Made by a program: the position numbers and the translations under genes. From Flavobacteriaceae bacterium MAR_2010_72 (GTDB lineage Bacteria; Bacteroidota; Bacteroidia; Flavobacteriales; Flavobacteriaceae), in the NCBI GenBank assembly GCA_003550275.1, contig QXCW01000002.1:806001-870000 (forward strand): a DNA stretch of 64,000 nucleotides. The letters are read 5' to 3'. The notes beneath the pieces were generated by a model, which did no database searches, was not told the DNA's origin, and saw nothing but the letters and a program-made list of their open reading frames with translations. Positions 46,760 through 55,266 of the stretch are shown here, one piece after another. How positions within the stretch are numbered: the first letter of the stretch is position 1; every line of letters begins with the position of its first letter.

Positions 46760-47344
46760 ATGAAAACTCAATTGATAACTTTAGTAATATGTTTTGTTTC
46801 TTTATTTGGAATTCAGGCTCAAGATAGTCCGAGTAGAACTTCTAGTGCTGGTATAAAGGGAGGATACAATTTAGCCGCCGTAAGTTTTGATGGTGAAGGG
46901 GAGACCAAGCAGCGACATGGTTTTCATATTGGTATTTACGGAGAATCATTTTTGAATGCCAATATTTCAATACAACCAGAGCTGTTGTATTCTCAACAGG
47001 GTTATGAAGTTAGAAGTGGTGGAGGCACGTATACTCAAAAACTGAATTATATAAACATGCCTCTAATGTTTAAAGCCTACCCAGGAGAAAGCTTCTTTTT
47101 GGAAGTTGGCCCACAAATTGGTTTAGCAATTTCACACAAGGAAGAATTTGAAGGTGGTGTTTTTGATTCAACCCAAGAGTATGACCCCAGTAATTTTGAT
47201 TGGGGAATGAACTTTGGAGCTGGTTTTAAAACCGATTCTGGCGTTAGTTTAGGTGCTCGTTACCATCTAGGGCTAGGAGATATTTATGATGAAGGAAACC
47301 CTAAAAACAGAGTTTGGCAATTTTACATCGGATTTGATTTTTAA
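46760..47344 (+). CDS. Outer-membrane beta-barrel protein (PorT-like)
   Basis: 194 residues: signal peptide (ends IQAQ), then an 8-strand-type barrel with alternating hydrophobic strands (GIKGGYNLAAVSFDGEG, ISIQPELLYSQQGYEV, FFLEVGPQIGLAI, LGARYHLGLGD) and a C-terminal Phe (FYIGFDF), the usual barrel assembly signal. Family: outer membrane protein beta-barrel (OMP_b-brl_2/PorT-like). It lies between cassette A and the protease gene; role not known. Confidence 0.9.
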   Translation: MKTQLITLVICFVSLFGIQAQDSPSRTSSAGIKGGYNLAAVSFDGEGETKQRHGFHIGIYGESFLNANISIQPELLYSQQGYEVRSGGGTYTQKLNYINMPLMFKAYPGESFFLEVGPQIGLAISHKEEFEGGVFDSTQEYDPSNFDWGMNFGAGFKTDSGVSLGARYHLGLGDIYDEGNPKNRVWQFYIGFDF

Positions 47345-47360
47345 AAGAGTATAGCAAAAT

Positions 47361-47400
47361 TGCCCGTTGCATTTATTTTTCATGTAATGGGCAGTTTTTA
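47361..47400 (+). terminator. Terminator after the barrel protein
   Basis: TGCCCGTTGCAT pairs with ATGTAATGGGCA (12 bp, two G-U pairs) around a 9-nt loop and is followed by GTTTTT. Confidence 0.85.
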
Positions 47401-47518
47401 TATATTGCAAACCAGAAAACACATAATTACGTATATTTAAATCCAAATCAGTAAACAATAATTTTCAAGTCATTAAGTTTTAATAACGTTACTTGACCTA
47501 AAACCTACTTTAAACATC

Positions 47519-48292
47519 ATGAAAAAATTATTAGCACTTTTCCTTTTTATTTCAATAGCTGTATCATGTTCAAAAGATGATACACCTGGTGATAATGGAG
47601 GGAATAATGGAAATAATATAACCGCAAACCTCCAGCCTACAGGAAGTTCATCAAACGACTTGCTCTCTGATAATACATTTACTAGTTTGGTAATTGAGTT
47701 GGTTTATGTTGAGGGAAACCAGCCTACGCAAGCAGCTGTGAATAGTTTAGTGTCCTTTATAGGGGCTAGAACCTACAAGCCAGGAGGTATTACTGTGCAA
47801 TCCAGGTCAATCCCATCTCCAGGACTTTCACCTTATACAACACAAGAAATTGCAGATATCGAATCTGTCAACAGAACCCTTTATAATACCTCTAATACCA
47901 TTGCAGTTTGGGCCTTTTTTGCCGATGGAAAAGCAGAAGGCGACACCAGTACCGAAGTAACTTTAGGTACTGCGTATCGCAACACATCGTTTGTGATCTA
48001 TGAAGCCACTATAAAATCGTTAAGTGGCGGCCCTTTTGAACCAAGCACTTCTATTTTAGAATCTGCCGTCATACAACACGAATTTTGTCATATTTTGGGT
48101 TTGACCAATCTTGGAGCTCCTATGCAATCAGCACATGAGGATCCAAATCACTCAAAACATTGTGATGTTGAAAGTTGCTTAATGTATTATGCCGCTGCAA
48201 CCGGAGAAGGGATTTCCATGGTTTCAGGTGGCTCTGTCCCAGAATTAGATGCGCAATGTATTGCGGACCTACAAGCTAATGGGGGTAAATAG
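47519..48292 (+). CDS. Archaemetzincin-like zinc metalloprotease, lipoprotein
   Basis: 257 residues. Lipobox at AVSC (Cys17), an acidic Gly/Asn linker, then a zincin domain. The zinc helix is HEFCHILGLTN, and 17 residues later HCDVESCLM follows. HExxHxxG plus HCx4CxM is the archaemetzincin signature, here split by an insertion. Flavobacterial homologues are usually called membrane metalloprotease. Expected on the outer membrane, facing either side. Substrate unknown. Confidence 0.82.
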   Translation: MKKLLALFLFISIAVSCSKDDTPGDNGGNNGNNITANLQPTGSSSNDLLSDNTFTSLVIELVYVEGNQPTQAAVNSLVSFIGARTYKPGGITVQSRSIPSPGLSPYTTQEIADIESVNRTLYNTSNTIAVWAFFADGKAEGDTSTEVTLGTAYRNTSFVIYEATIKSLSGGPFEPSTSILESAVIQHEFCHILGLTNLGAPMQSAHEDPNHSKHCDVESCLMYYAAATGEGISMVSGGSVPELDAQCIADLQANGGK

Positions 48293-48301
48293 GTTTGAAA
48301 A

Positions 48302-49273
48302 TTATTGAGAACTACTAGTTACTTCAAATACTTTTAGCATATTTTTTCCAGCAGCATTTGGTACTTCAGCAATTAGTGCATATTTACCCGGTCCTAAAGT
48401 TGCATTAAAATACCCTGTATCTCCAGCCAACATATTGTTAACACCACCTAAAAAGGTAATTCCTTGAGGAGCGGGTTCAATTAATCCTTTAGGGTCAGCC
48501 CAATTCATCCAGTTATTAAGTTCGTCCATATTAGCTGTGTCGTCTAGCTTTGCAAGGTTGACATCGTGGCCAAGAAAATGTTCGTGAACGATTTGATCTT
48601 TGAAAAACACAGAAAAAGTATGATTTCCTTCAGTTACCGTTCCATCAAAAACAATACCGTCAGTACTAGAAATTTCTATGGCATAGTCAGCTTCTGGTTC
48701 TTCATTTCCAGAATCTGTTGTTGAGACAACGACCTCTTTTGCCATCCCCATCGAGGTATGAAATACGCCATTACTCATTTTGACATAACACTCAAAAATA
48801 TAAAAACCAGGCTCTAATTTCATAGTTGTATGAGCAACACGTTCAGGTGAAATTAATCCAGTACCACCTATAAATTTAACATCGCCAAACCATATTGGAA
48901 GTTTGCCAAAAGCTGCAAATCCTTCTTCTGGTTTACCTTCATTGATGAGTTTCATGCCTTCATCAAAAACAGGAGCTACAGCGGTTAAAACCGTGTCGAT
49001 GGTTTTGCCTTCAGGGTATTTGTCAATAAGTATAAAGTGCGTTTGTGGTGATGCGTTTTTATAGCGAAATGTCGTCCATCCAGATGGGATGGTGTCTGCC
49101 ATTTGAAAGTCCATGTTTTCCGTTAGGACATCAACAACAGTTTCCTTTTCAACTTCTTCAGTTATGGCTTCTTTTTTATCGGATTTACAAGACTGAAAAA
49201 CGATGGTTAACGTTAAAAAGCTAAATACAATAGTTAAAAATTTGGAGGGATTTGAAATTAGAGAAGTCTTCAT
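48302..49273 (-). CDS. Cupredoxin-like envelope lipoprotein
   Basis: 323 residues. Lipobox at FQSC (Cys29). A first domain (about 45-200) reads IPSGWTTFRYKNASPQTHFILI, then a long helical insert and ECYVKMSNGVFHTSMGM, with the His/Met pattern of a cupredoxin-like copper site. A second half (about 210-320) has a similar strand pattern (HTFSVFF...HEHFLGHDVNLA). Whether copper is bound cannot be told. Convergent with the protease gene, 9 bp apart. Confidence 0.65.
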   Translation of the reverse strand: MKTSLISNPSKFLTIVFSFLTLTIVFQSCKSDKKEAITEEVEKETVVDVLTENMDFQMADTIPSGWTTFRYKNASPQTHFILIDKYPEGKTIDTVLTAVAPVFDEGMKLINEGKPEEGFAAFGKLPIWFGDVKFIGGTGLISPERVAHTTMKLEPGFYIFECYVKMSNGVFHTSMGMAKEVVVSTTDSGNEEPEADYAIEISSTDGIVFDGTVTEGNHTFSVFFKDQIVHEHFLGHDVNLAKLDDTANMDELNNWMNWADPKGLIEPAPQGITFLGGVNNMLAGDTGYFNATLGPGKYALIAEVPNAAGKNMLKVFEVTSSSQ

Positions 49274-49337
49274 AATAAATGGATTGGTTATTAATTATAA
49301 ATGTTAACTTCATAAAAATAAGCATTTTATAATACAT

Positions 49338-51707
49338 TTAAAAATGAACACGTAAACTTACGTTAGGTGTAATCCCCAAAGATTGATTTTCAATGGTCGC
49401 AATGTTGTTGTCAGCATCCAAGGTATAATACGTATTGATAATATTTTTTTGATTGAGAAGGTTCCAAATGGAAGCACCGATAACGGCATTGGTTTTTGGA
49501 CTTAAATCAAACGTGTAGGTAGTTGAAAAATCAGCACGGATATAATCATCTAAACGTGTACTATTAGGTAAAGCGTATTCAATGCGGTCATTAGTGTCAT
49601 CTTGAACAGTACTTGGCAATGTAGATGGTTTGCCAGAATGCCAATTGGCCCCTAAAGCCAATTTAAAATTGTTAAATGCATAAGTGCCTGCGAAGGTGGC
49701 TACATGTCTAATGTCTAGGTTGTTAGGGAACGGGTCGCCATTGTTGAGTGTTTTAAATGTATAATCATTTTTACTGAAGGAATAACTTAACCAAGTACTA
49801 AAGGCGTTGAACTGTTTGTTGATTAAAAAATCTATGCCTTTTGCTCTATAATTTCCAATGGCATTCACAAATTGATATTGGTTTTGGAAGCCTTGACTTC
49901 GAGTAGTAATACCTTTTACATCTTTAATGAAAGCTTCAGCGCTGATCAGTAATTTATTTTTACTATAATGGATTCCAGCAGATAATTGCTTGCTTTTTAT
50001 AATAGGTATTGGAACAATCGAAGGGATTCTGCTTGCATCGGAGGAGTCAGTAGGTTCTGATTTGTTATTTGACAGTACCCATCTTCGATTCTCAACCCCT
50101 AAAAAGTCGTTTTGCAGATCAATAATTTGTGACGTTGTTTGGCTTTTAAATTCTCCCAAAATTTCAAATCTGAAATAGTTTAAGAAACGTTGGTTGAAAC
50201 TTAAGCGTGGCTCTACCAACACCTTATCGAATTTTTTAATGTAGTTGAATCTCGTCCCAAATCTTAAGCTAGTATTGTTGTTATTTGAGCTGTATTTCCC
50301 TTCAATATATAGTGAATTGCTCCTGATAACCTCTTTTATATAACTCCTGAACTCTGGGTTATTAACATCTTCTAAATTGCTGATACCGGTTTCAAAAAAA
50401 TGATAGCCTCCAGAAAGTTTAAGGTTGGAATCTATCGTGTAATCCAAGTCTAGTTTAAAGGCACTATCATACACTTCATTTTCCTGAATTAAACGCTGGT
50501 TATTGGTGAGATCAAAATTTGTGGCATCAAGATTATAATTAGAAAGATAAACTTGCGCGGAGCTCAAAAATTTATCAGACCAATCTCTCGTATATGAAAT
50601 TCCAGTGGCTAAATTACGTTGTAATAAACTACTGTTTAAAACTTCATCAACATTATTGACTCTAGACTGTTCTTCGTAGTTGAGGTTGTTGTAAATAGTT
50701 AAAAAATTGAATCGCAATTTATCTCTTTCTGATAGATCATATAGAAGTTTTGACGTGATATCATAAAAGTAAAATGTTTCATTTTTTGAAATAGAACCAC
50801 TGTTTTGACCTTGATTATTGGTAAGGTCAGAATCCTGAAAAACACGTTTAAAATACTGGTCATAGGTTGGCGTAATAATGAGGTCTGTAACCGAGCGTCG
50901 AGAAGATACTTGTAATTCCATCTTTTTTGAGAGCGGAATCTTTGCAAAACCATCAATATTGATTAAGTTAAATCCAGCGCCAGCTTCAAACTTAGATTCT
51001 ATGTCATTGGATAGCTGCATGTCTAAAATACTCGAAACCCCATCACCAAATTGAGCACTGGTTCCATTTTTGTAGACATTGACCTTTTCTGTTAAGTAAG
51101 GATTGTAAGCCGAAATTAAGCCAAAGAAATGCCCAGATTGGAACATTTTTATACCATCCCAAAGCAGTAAATTTTGATCGTGGGTTCCGCCTCGCACATT
51201 AATATTTGAAACGGTTTCATCCGTACTTAAAACGCCGGGAAGTGCCTGTACGGCCTGTAAAATATCGGGTTCAATCAAACCAGGAAGGATGCCAAACGAT
51301 TTGGGTTTTATGACCACAGTACCATTATTCGTCTTAATAATTCCTGAAGTAAGATAATTATTAATGACAATTTCGGGCAACTGTTCTACCTTATTTTTTC
51401 TTTGGGAAACGTTTGGGGTTTTGATGACTACAAAACGATTATCGAGAACTTCAAAGTCCAATTGAGAGTTCACCTTTAAATAATCTATGGTTTCTAAAAG
51501 TGACCATTCTGGGTTTGGCGGTAAAAGTGTTTTATCCTTTATGGTCTCGTCTGCATACGAAAAAGTAATATCGAACCGTGATTCAATGTCTCTTAAAATT
51601 ATTACAAGCGGTTGCTCTTCTTTTTGAACATTTTGACCCGAAAGGCTAATAAAACAGTTCAGAAAAAAAAAGAATATAAAAAGATATAGAACATCTTTTT
51701 TAGTCAC
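49338..51707 (-). CDS. TonB-dependent receptor with STN domain (cassette B)
   Basis: 789 residues from a GTG start at 51707, which overlaps fecR by 8 bp and leads directly into a signal peptide (LFIFFFFLNCFISLSGQ). STN domain (about 28-105), plug (about 130-245; VRGGTHDQNLLLWDGIKMFQSGHFFG), and barrel ending VSLRVHF. Compared with the cassette A receptor it lacks the CarboxypepD_reg sandwich between STN and plug. The two are clearly paralogous through plug and barrel. Confidence 0.93.
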   Translation of the reverse strand: MTKKDVLYLFIFFFFLNCFISLSGQNVQKEEQPLVIILRDIESRFDITFSYADETIKDKTLLPPNPEWSLLETIDYLKVNSQLDFEVLDNRFVVIKTPNVSQRKNKVEQLPEIVINNYLTSGIIKTNNGTVVIKPKSFGILPGLIEPDILQAVQALPGVLSTDETVSNINVRGGTHDQNLLLWDGIKMFQSGHFFGLISAYNPYLTEKVNVYKNGTSAQFGDGVSSILDMQLSNDIESKFEAGAGFNLINIDGFAKIPLSKKMELQVSSRRSVTDLIITPTYDQYFKRVFQDSDLTNNQGQNSGSISKNETFYFYDITSKLLYDLSERDKLRFNFLTIYNNLNYEEQSRVNNVDEVLNSSLLQRNLATGISYTRDWSDKFLSSAQVYLSNYNLDATNFDLTNNQRLIQENEVYDSAFKLDLDYTIDSNLKLSGGYHFFETGISNLEDVNNPEFRSYIKEVIRSNSLYIEGKYSSNNNNTSLRFGTRFNYIKKFDKVLVEPRLSFNQRFLNYFRFEILGEFKSQTTSQIIDLQNDFLGVENRRWVLSNNKSEPTDSSDASRIPSIVPIPIIKSKQLSAGIHYSKNKLLISAEAFIKDVKGITTRSQGFQNQYQFVNAIGNYRAKGIDFLINKQFNAFSTWLSYSFSKNDYTFKTLNNGDPFPNNLDIRHVATFAGTYAFNNFKLALGANWHSGKPSTLPSTVQDDTNDRIEYALPNSTRLDDYIRADFSTTYTFDLSPKTNAVIGASIWNLLNQKNIINTYYTLDADNNIATIENQSLGITPNVSLRVHF

Positions 51708-52602
51708 GCTTTAAGGTAATTGTTGTATTTGTTTTGTTGTACGTAATATGTAAAGGTAATGTAATTGCCTTTAAAGCGAGGTCTATATTTGAGTGAGAGA
51801 AACCTCCAGTAAACAATTGCGTAGTGTCTATATGGCTTGAATTGATTTTTACATCAAACTGACGTTCAAATTCATCGAGAACCAGTTTATAGGGCATACT
51901 CATAAACTGACTTTCGTTATTAAGCCACGAAGGGGTTGCAAGTTTTTCTTTTTCTTTAGCAATCAATTTCCCATCAATGAATAAAAAGCTGTCTCCAGCC
52001 AATAAGATTGTTTGGTGTTTTTGAAAGTTAACTCCAACTTTCCCTTCGTAGCATATGACTTCAAAATAATTATCACGTTGTTTTACATTAAATTGTGTTC
52101 CCAGAACTGTAACAGTTCCATGTTTTGTAACCACCTCAAACTTGGAGCCTTTGGCTACTTTGAAAAACGCTTCACCTTGAAGGTTAACCTTCCTTTTTTT
52201 GTTCCAATTATGATTGTTAAAAGTTACAGAGGATAATGCATTTAAAGATACAGTTGAGGCATCGGGCAATTCTATATTATTTTCTTTATTAGAGGCTAAG
52301 GTTGAGAAAGTTGTATCTAAGGTGACTGAATAATACACGCTAAAACAAACCACAACAACTGCTGCAATACGTATAGCGGTTCGTACCCAGTTTTGTGGTT
52401 TTGTTTTAGTGGTTTTAATTTGCTTTAGCACATTATCAAGCTCACTAGAACTATCATATTCTGGAGCTTTATAGGCTAGCAAATGACTGTTCATGTTCAT
52501 CAATGCGTCATAATCCTCAAGGTTTTTGAACGCCTCAAGTTCTTCAGCATTAAGCTCATGGTTTAACCATTTTTGTATTAATTCGTCTCGTTTCATCATC
52601 AT
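51700..52602 (-). CDS. FecR-type anti-sigma factor (cassette B)
   Basis: 300 residues; three ATGs in a row (52602, 52599, 52596) can serve as start. Layout as in cassette A: N-terminal sigma-binding part, transmembrane helix (about 85-103), FecR domain (VNLQGEAFFKVAKG, VTVLGTQFNVKQRDNYFEVICYEG) and DUF4974-type C-terminus. Translationally coupled to the receptor. Confidence 0.95.
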   Translation of the reverse strand: MMMKRDELIQKWLNHELNAEELEAFKNLEDYDALMNMNSHLLAYKAPEYDSSSELDNVLKQIKTTKTKPQNWVRTAIRIAAVVVVCFSVYYSVTLDTTFSTLASNKENNIELPDASTVSLNALSSVTFNNHNWNKKRKVNLQGEAFFKVAKGSKFEVVTKHGTVTVLGTQFNVKQRDNYFEVICYEGKVGVNFQKHQTILLAGDSFLFIDGKLIAKEKEKLATPSWLNNESQFMSMPYKLVLDEFERQFDVKINSSHIDTTQLFTGGFSHSNIDLALKAITLPLHITYNKTNTTITLKRD

Positions 52603-52632
52603 GTTTATTATCTATATAACAAGTAAGTTTAA

Positions 52633-52651
52633 TTTTTTCCTACCCTGACTT
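52633..52651 (-). promoter_or_regulatory. GGGTA motif before fecR of cassette B
   Basis: Minus strand reads AAGTCAGGGTAGGAAAAAA, with GGGTA at 52645-52641, 39 bp before the fecR ATG, matching the position in cassette A. Confidence 0.55.
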
Positions 52652-52730
52652 TAAAAAAAAATTCAAAATCAAATTCCAAAGTCTAAAAATTAATGACCTT
52701 AAACAGCGAATGAACACCATAAGCTAATTA

Positions 52731-53246
52731 TCAAAGTCCGTCAATATCTTTCCTCAATTTATCTAATGCGCCATAAATGCGTTTTTCAACAGCTTTGGTC
52801 GAAATGTCCAAAAGACTTGCAATTTCCTTAAATTTTTTCCCTTCAACTCGGTTCATTAAAAAGGCGGTGCGTTGTGCTTCGGTTAAATTTTCTAATGATT
52901 TCTGTAATTTTTCACCGTATTCATTTTCTCGCATTATGAATTCGGGCGTCTCATTAGTATAGTGTTTGGGTTTGGTTTGAGCATATTTTAACTTTACTTT
53001 TTGGTGCGCCGCTTCGTTGAGCATTAAATTATTGGCCGTGGTAAACACAAAACTTTTGGCCTTATCAGGAGGAATCTTACTACAGTTCTCCCAGAGCTTA
53101 ATAAAAGCTTCCTGAACTTTGTCTTTTGGGTTAAATAACTCGCCAAACTTATAATATAAGAAGTCATGTAGATCTTTAGAATAGGTATTGAATATGGACG
53201 AAAATAATCGTTCCTCACAGATGTTATCATAAAGATTCTTACTCAT
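52731..53246 (-). CDS. ECF sigma factor (cassette B)
   Basis: 171 residues, the same length as the cassette A sigma and similar throughout (region 2: QEAFIKLWENCSKI; region 4: LTEAQRTAFLMNRVEGKKFKEIASLLDIS). Region 4.2, which reads the -35 box, differs modestly between the two, so cross-recognition of promoters is possible. Confidence 0.95.
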   Translation of the reverse strand: MSKNLYDNICEERLFSSIFNTYSKDLHDFLYYKFGELFNPKDKVQEAFIKLWENCSKIPPDKAKSFVFTTANNLMLNEAAHQKVKLKYAQTKPKHYTNETPEFIMRENEYGEKLQKSLENLTEAQRTAFLMNRVEGKKFKEIASLLDISTKAVEKRIYGALDKLRKDIDGL

Positions 53247-53287
53247 AAATGGTGGGTTAGGTTGGGCTAATTTAAAAAAAATTAATC

Positions 53288-53302
53288 CGCAAGGGTAGGA
53301 AT
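53288..53302 (+). promoter_or_regulatory. GGGTA motif before the cassette B lipoprotein
   Basis: Plus strand reads CGCAAGGGTAGGAATT with GGGTA at 53293-53297, 63 bp before the lipoprotein ATG. The core GGGTAGGAA is shared with the motif before fecR of the same cassette. A weaker GGGAA (45506-45510) precedes the cassette A lipoprotein. Confidence 0.45.
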
Positions 53303-53360
53303 TTTACAAGTTATCCTGTTCTATACTAAAATTGCAATGTCAAACTTAAACACCTACATT

Positions 53361-55103
53361 ATGAAAACAAAACTTAATTTACTTTTCGTACTTCCTTTTT
53401 TTGCCCTTACAATGTTTACATCCTGCCAGGATGAAGTCATTGAAATTACCGAACCAGATGCACAGGAAACTTTTGTTGCCGAATCTAATGTTGCCAATTT
53501 AATGGCTAGGACATCTACAAATGATGGTTCTTATGACAATATAATAGACGGTTCTCAGGAGTTTTCTGTGAATCTACCAATTACAGTTATTGTAAATGGA
53601 ATGGAGCTTACTATAAATTCAGAAGATGATTTTGAACGTATTGAAGAGATTTTTGATGAATATGAAGACGATGAAGACAGTTTAGAGATCGTTTTTCCTA
53701 TTACCGTAACCTTAAGAGATTATACCGAAGTTGTGGTCAACAGCCGATCAGAGTTGGATGCGCTTAGACACAGTACACCTAATGAAGAAGATGATGATAT
53801 TGAATGTATTGATTTTAAATACCCTTTAACAATTTCAGTATACAATGCTAATTTTCAGGTCATAGATGTGGTCACTATTGAAAATGATAGAGCTTTATTT
53901 AGATTTATTAGAAACTTACCGGGTGGCGTATTAGCTAGTTTAAACTTCCCAGTGACCATGATATATCACGATGGGTCTACAGTTGAAGTTCATAATAACC
54001 AAGAACTTGAGGCTGTTATAACCGCCGCTAAAGATGAATGTGATGAGGATGATGATAACGATTATAATGATGACGACTTTACAAAAGAACGTTTAGATAA
54101 TCTTTTAACCTCTTGTCCATGGATAGTTCATGACATTAGAAGAAACAACACCGATCTAGCGCATGACTATAGAGAATATCTTATGGTATTTAGAGAAGAT
54201 GGAGTGGTTAAAGTAAGAGCTAGAAATGGTGACATGTTAACTGGTACTTGGTCTACTCGAGTTACAAATCATGGCGCTAAAATAACTTTAGATTTTGATA
54301 CCCTTGTTGACTTTACTTTAGAATGGTTTGTTTATGAAATTAGACCTGGTAAGATCAAATTGTTTACCGAAGGCGGAAACAGAATTATCTTGGAGAAAAC
54401 CTGTGATACGGTTGTGGATCAAACTATTGAGCGTATCGAAAACATTCTTAAAGAGTGTTTATGGAGAGTGCATAGACTACATGTAAATGGAAGTGATAAT
54501 GAAGCACAATATATCGGTACACCTTTGAAATTTTTTGCTGATGGTGTTGTGAAAATCAGAATCGATGGTGAATTTGTATCAGGCACTTGGGATGTATTAG
54601 CTTATAACGCAGGCTTTGTGTTGCAAATCAATTTAGAAGGTCGCCCAGATCTGCAGTTAGAATGGTTAATTACCTTCTTAGAGCCTAATTTGATCAAGCT
54701 AGAATCTCAAAATAGCATTATGGTTTTAAAGCAACATTGCCCTGATGGCGATGATGATGTAGACTTTATTAGGGATGTTTTGAATGATGGTCTTTGGAAA
54801 GTAGCCATGTATCAAGATGCAGCTAATCCTCAAAATCAGGATTACAGCATATACAGATTCGACTTTTTGGAAAACGGAGGAATCAAGGTTTTAAACCCTA
54901 ACAATGTCATTGTTGATTTTGGTTCGTGGTTACCATATCGATATGAAGGATTAAATCTTGGATTAAATTTTGGTTCTGAAGCTACATTCAATGAGTTCAA
55001 TCATAGATGGAAAATCAAGGATATTTCTGAAACCAGAATCGAATTGAAAGATTATAGTGCTAACGGAACCGTTGAACGTATATTGGTTTTTGAAAGACTT
55101 TAA
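53361..55103 (+). CDS. Lipoprotein of the cassette-linked family, long form (cassette B)
   Basis: 580 residues from the ATG at 53361, which begins the lipoprotein signal (MKTKLNLLFVLPFFALTMFTSC). The N-terminal part is homologous to the cassette A lipoprotein (DGSYDNIIDGS, LPITVIVNGMELTI, FPITVTLRDYTEVVV, CIDFKYPLTISVYNANF). After an acidic linker rich in Asp come three lipocalin-like repeats of about 100 residues, each opening CPWIVHDI / CLWRVHRL / GLWKVAMY and containing a G-V-x-KVR...GTW pattern. The A protein has one such module, so the family varies in repeat number. Ends with a strong terminator. Confidence 0.82.
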   Translation: MKTKLNLLFVLPFFALTMFTSCQDEVIEITEPDAQETFVAESNVANLMARTSTNDGSYDNIIDGSQEFSVNLPITVIVNGMELTINSEDDFERIEEIFDEYEDDEDSLEIVFPITVTLRDYTEVVVNSRSELDALRHSTPNEEDDDIECIDFKYPLTISVYNANFQVIDVVTIENDRALFRFIRNLPGGVLASLNFPVTMIYHDGSTVEVHNNQELEAVITAAKDECDEDDDNDYNDDDFTKERLDNLLTSCPWIVHDIRRNNTDLAHDYREYLMVFREDGVVKVRARNGDMLTGTWSTRVTNHGAKITLDFDTLVDFTLEWFVYEIRPGKIKLFTEGGNRIILEKTCDTVVDQTIERIENILKECLWRVHRLHVNGSDNEAQYIGTPLKFFADGVVKIRIDGEFVSGTWDVLAYNAGFVLQINLEGRPDLQLEWLITFLEPNLIKLESQNSIMVLKQHCPDGDDDVDFIRDVLNDGLWKVAMYQDAANPQNQDYSIYRFDFLENGGIKVLNPNNVIVDFGSWLPYRYEGLNLGLNFGSEATFNEFNHRWKIKDISETRIELKDYSANGTVERILVFERL

Positions 55104-55163
55104 AATAGAGTTTTAGGTTAACGATGAAGAATCCATCTTCAGGTTAGTTTTATTTAGTTGGTT

Positions 55164-55197
55164 AAAAGGACTGCTTATTTAAGCGGTCCTTTTTTTA
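55164..55197 (+). terminator. Terminator after the cassette B lipoprotein
   Basis: AGGACTGCTT pairs with AAGCGGTCCT (one G-U pair) around a 4-nt loop, followed by seven or more T. Confidence 0.9.
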
Positions 55198-55206
55198 TGC
55201 CTTCAA

Positions 55207-55241
55207 TTGCTTTATAAATACATCACAAATCCTTAAATTTG
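55207..55241 (+). promoter_or_regulatory. Bacteroidota-type promoter of ffh
   Basis: TTG at 55207-55209 and TAAATTTG at 55234-55241. The 24-bp spacer is slightly long. Ends 25 bp before the ATG. Confidence 0.55.
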
Positions 55242-55266
55242 CATCTTTCAAATTAGAAGCAAAACT

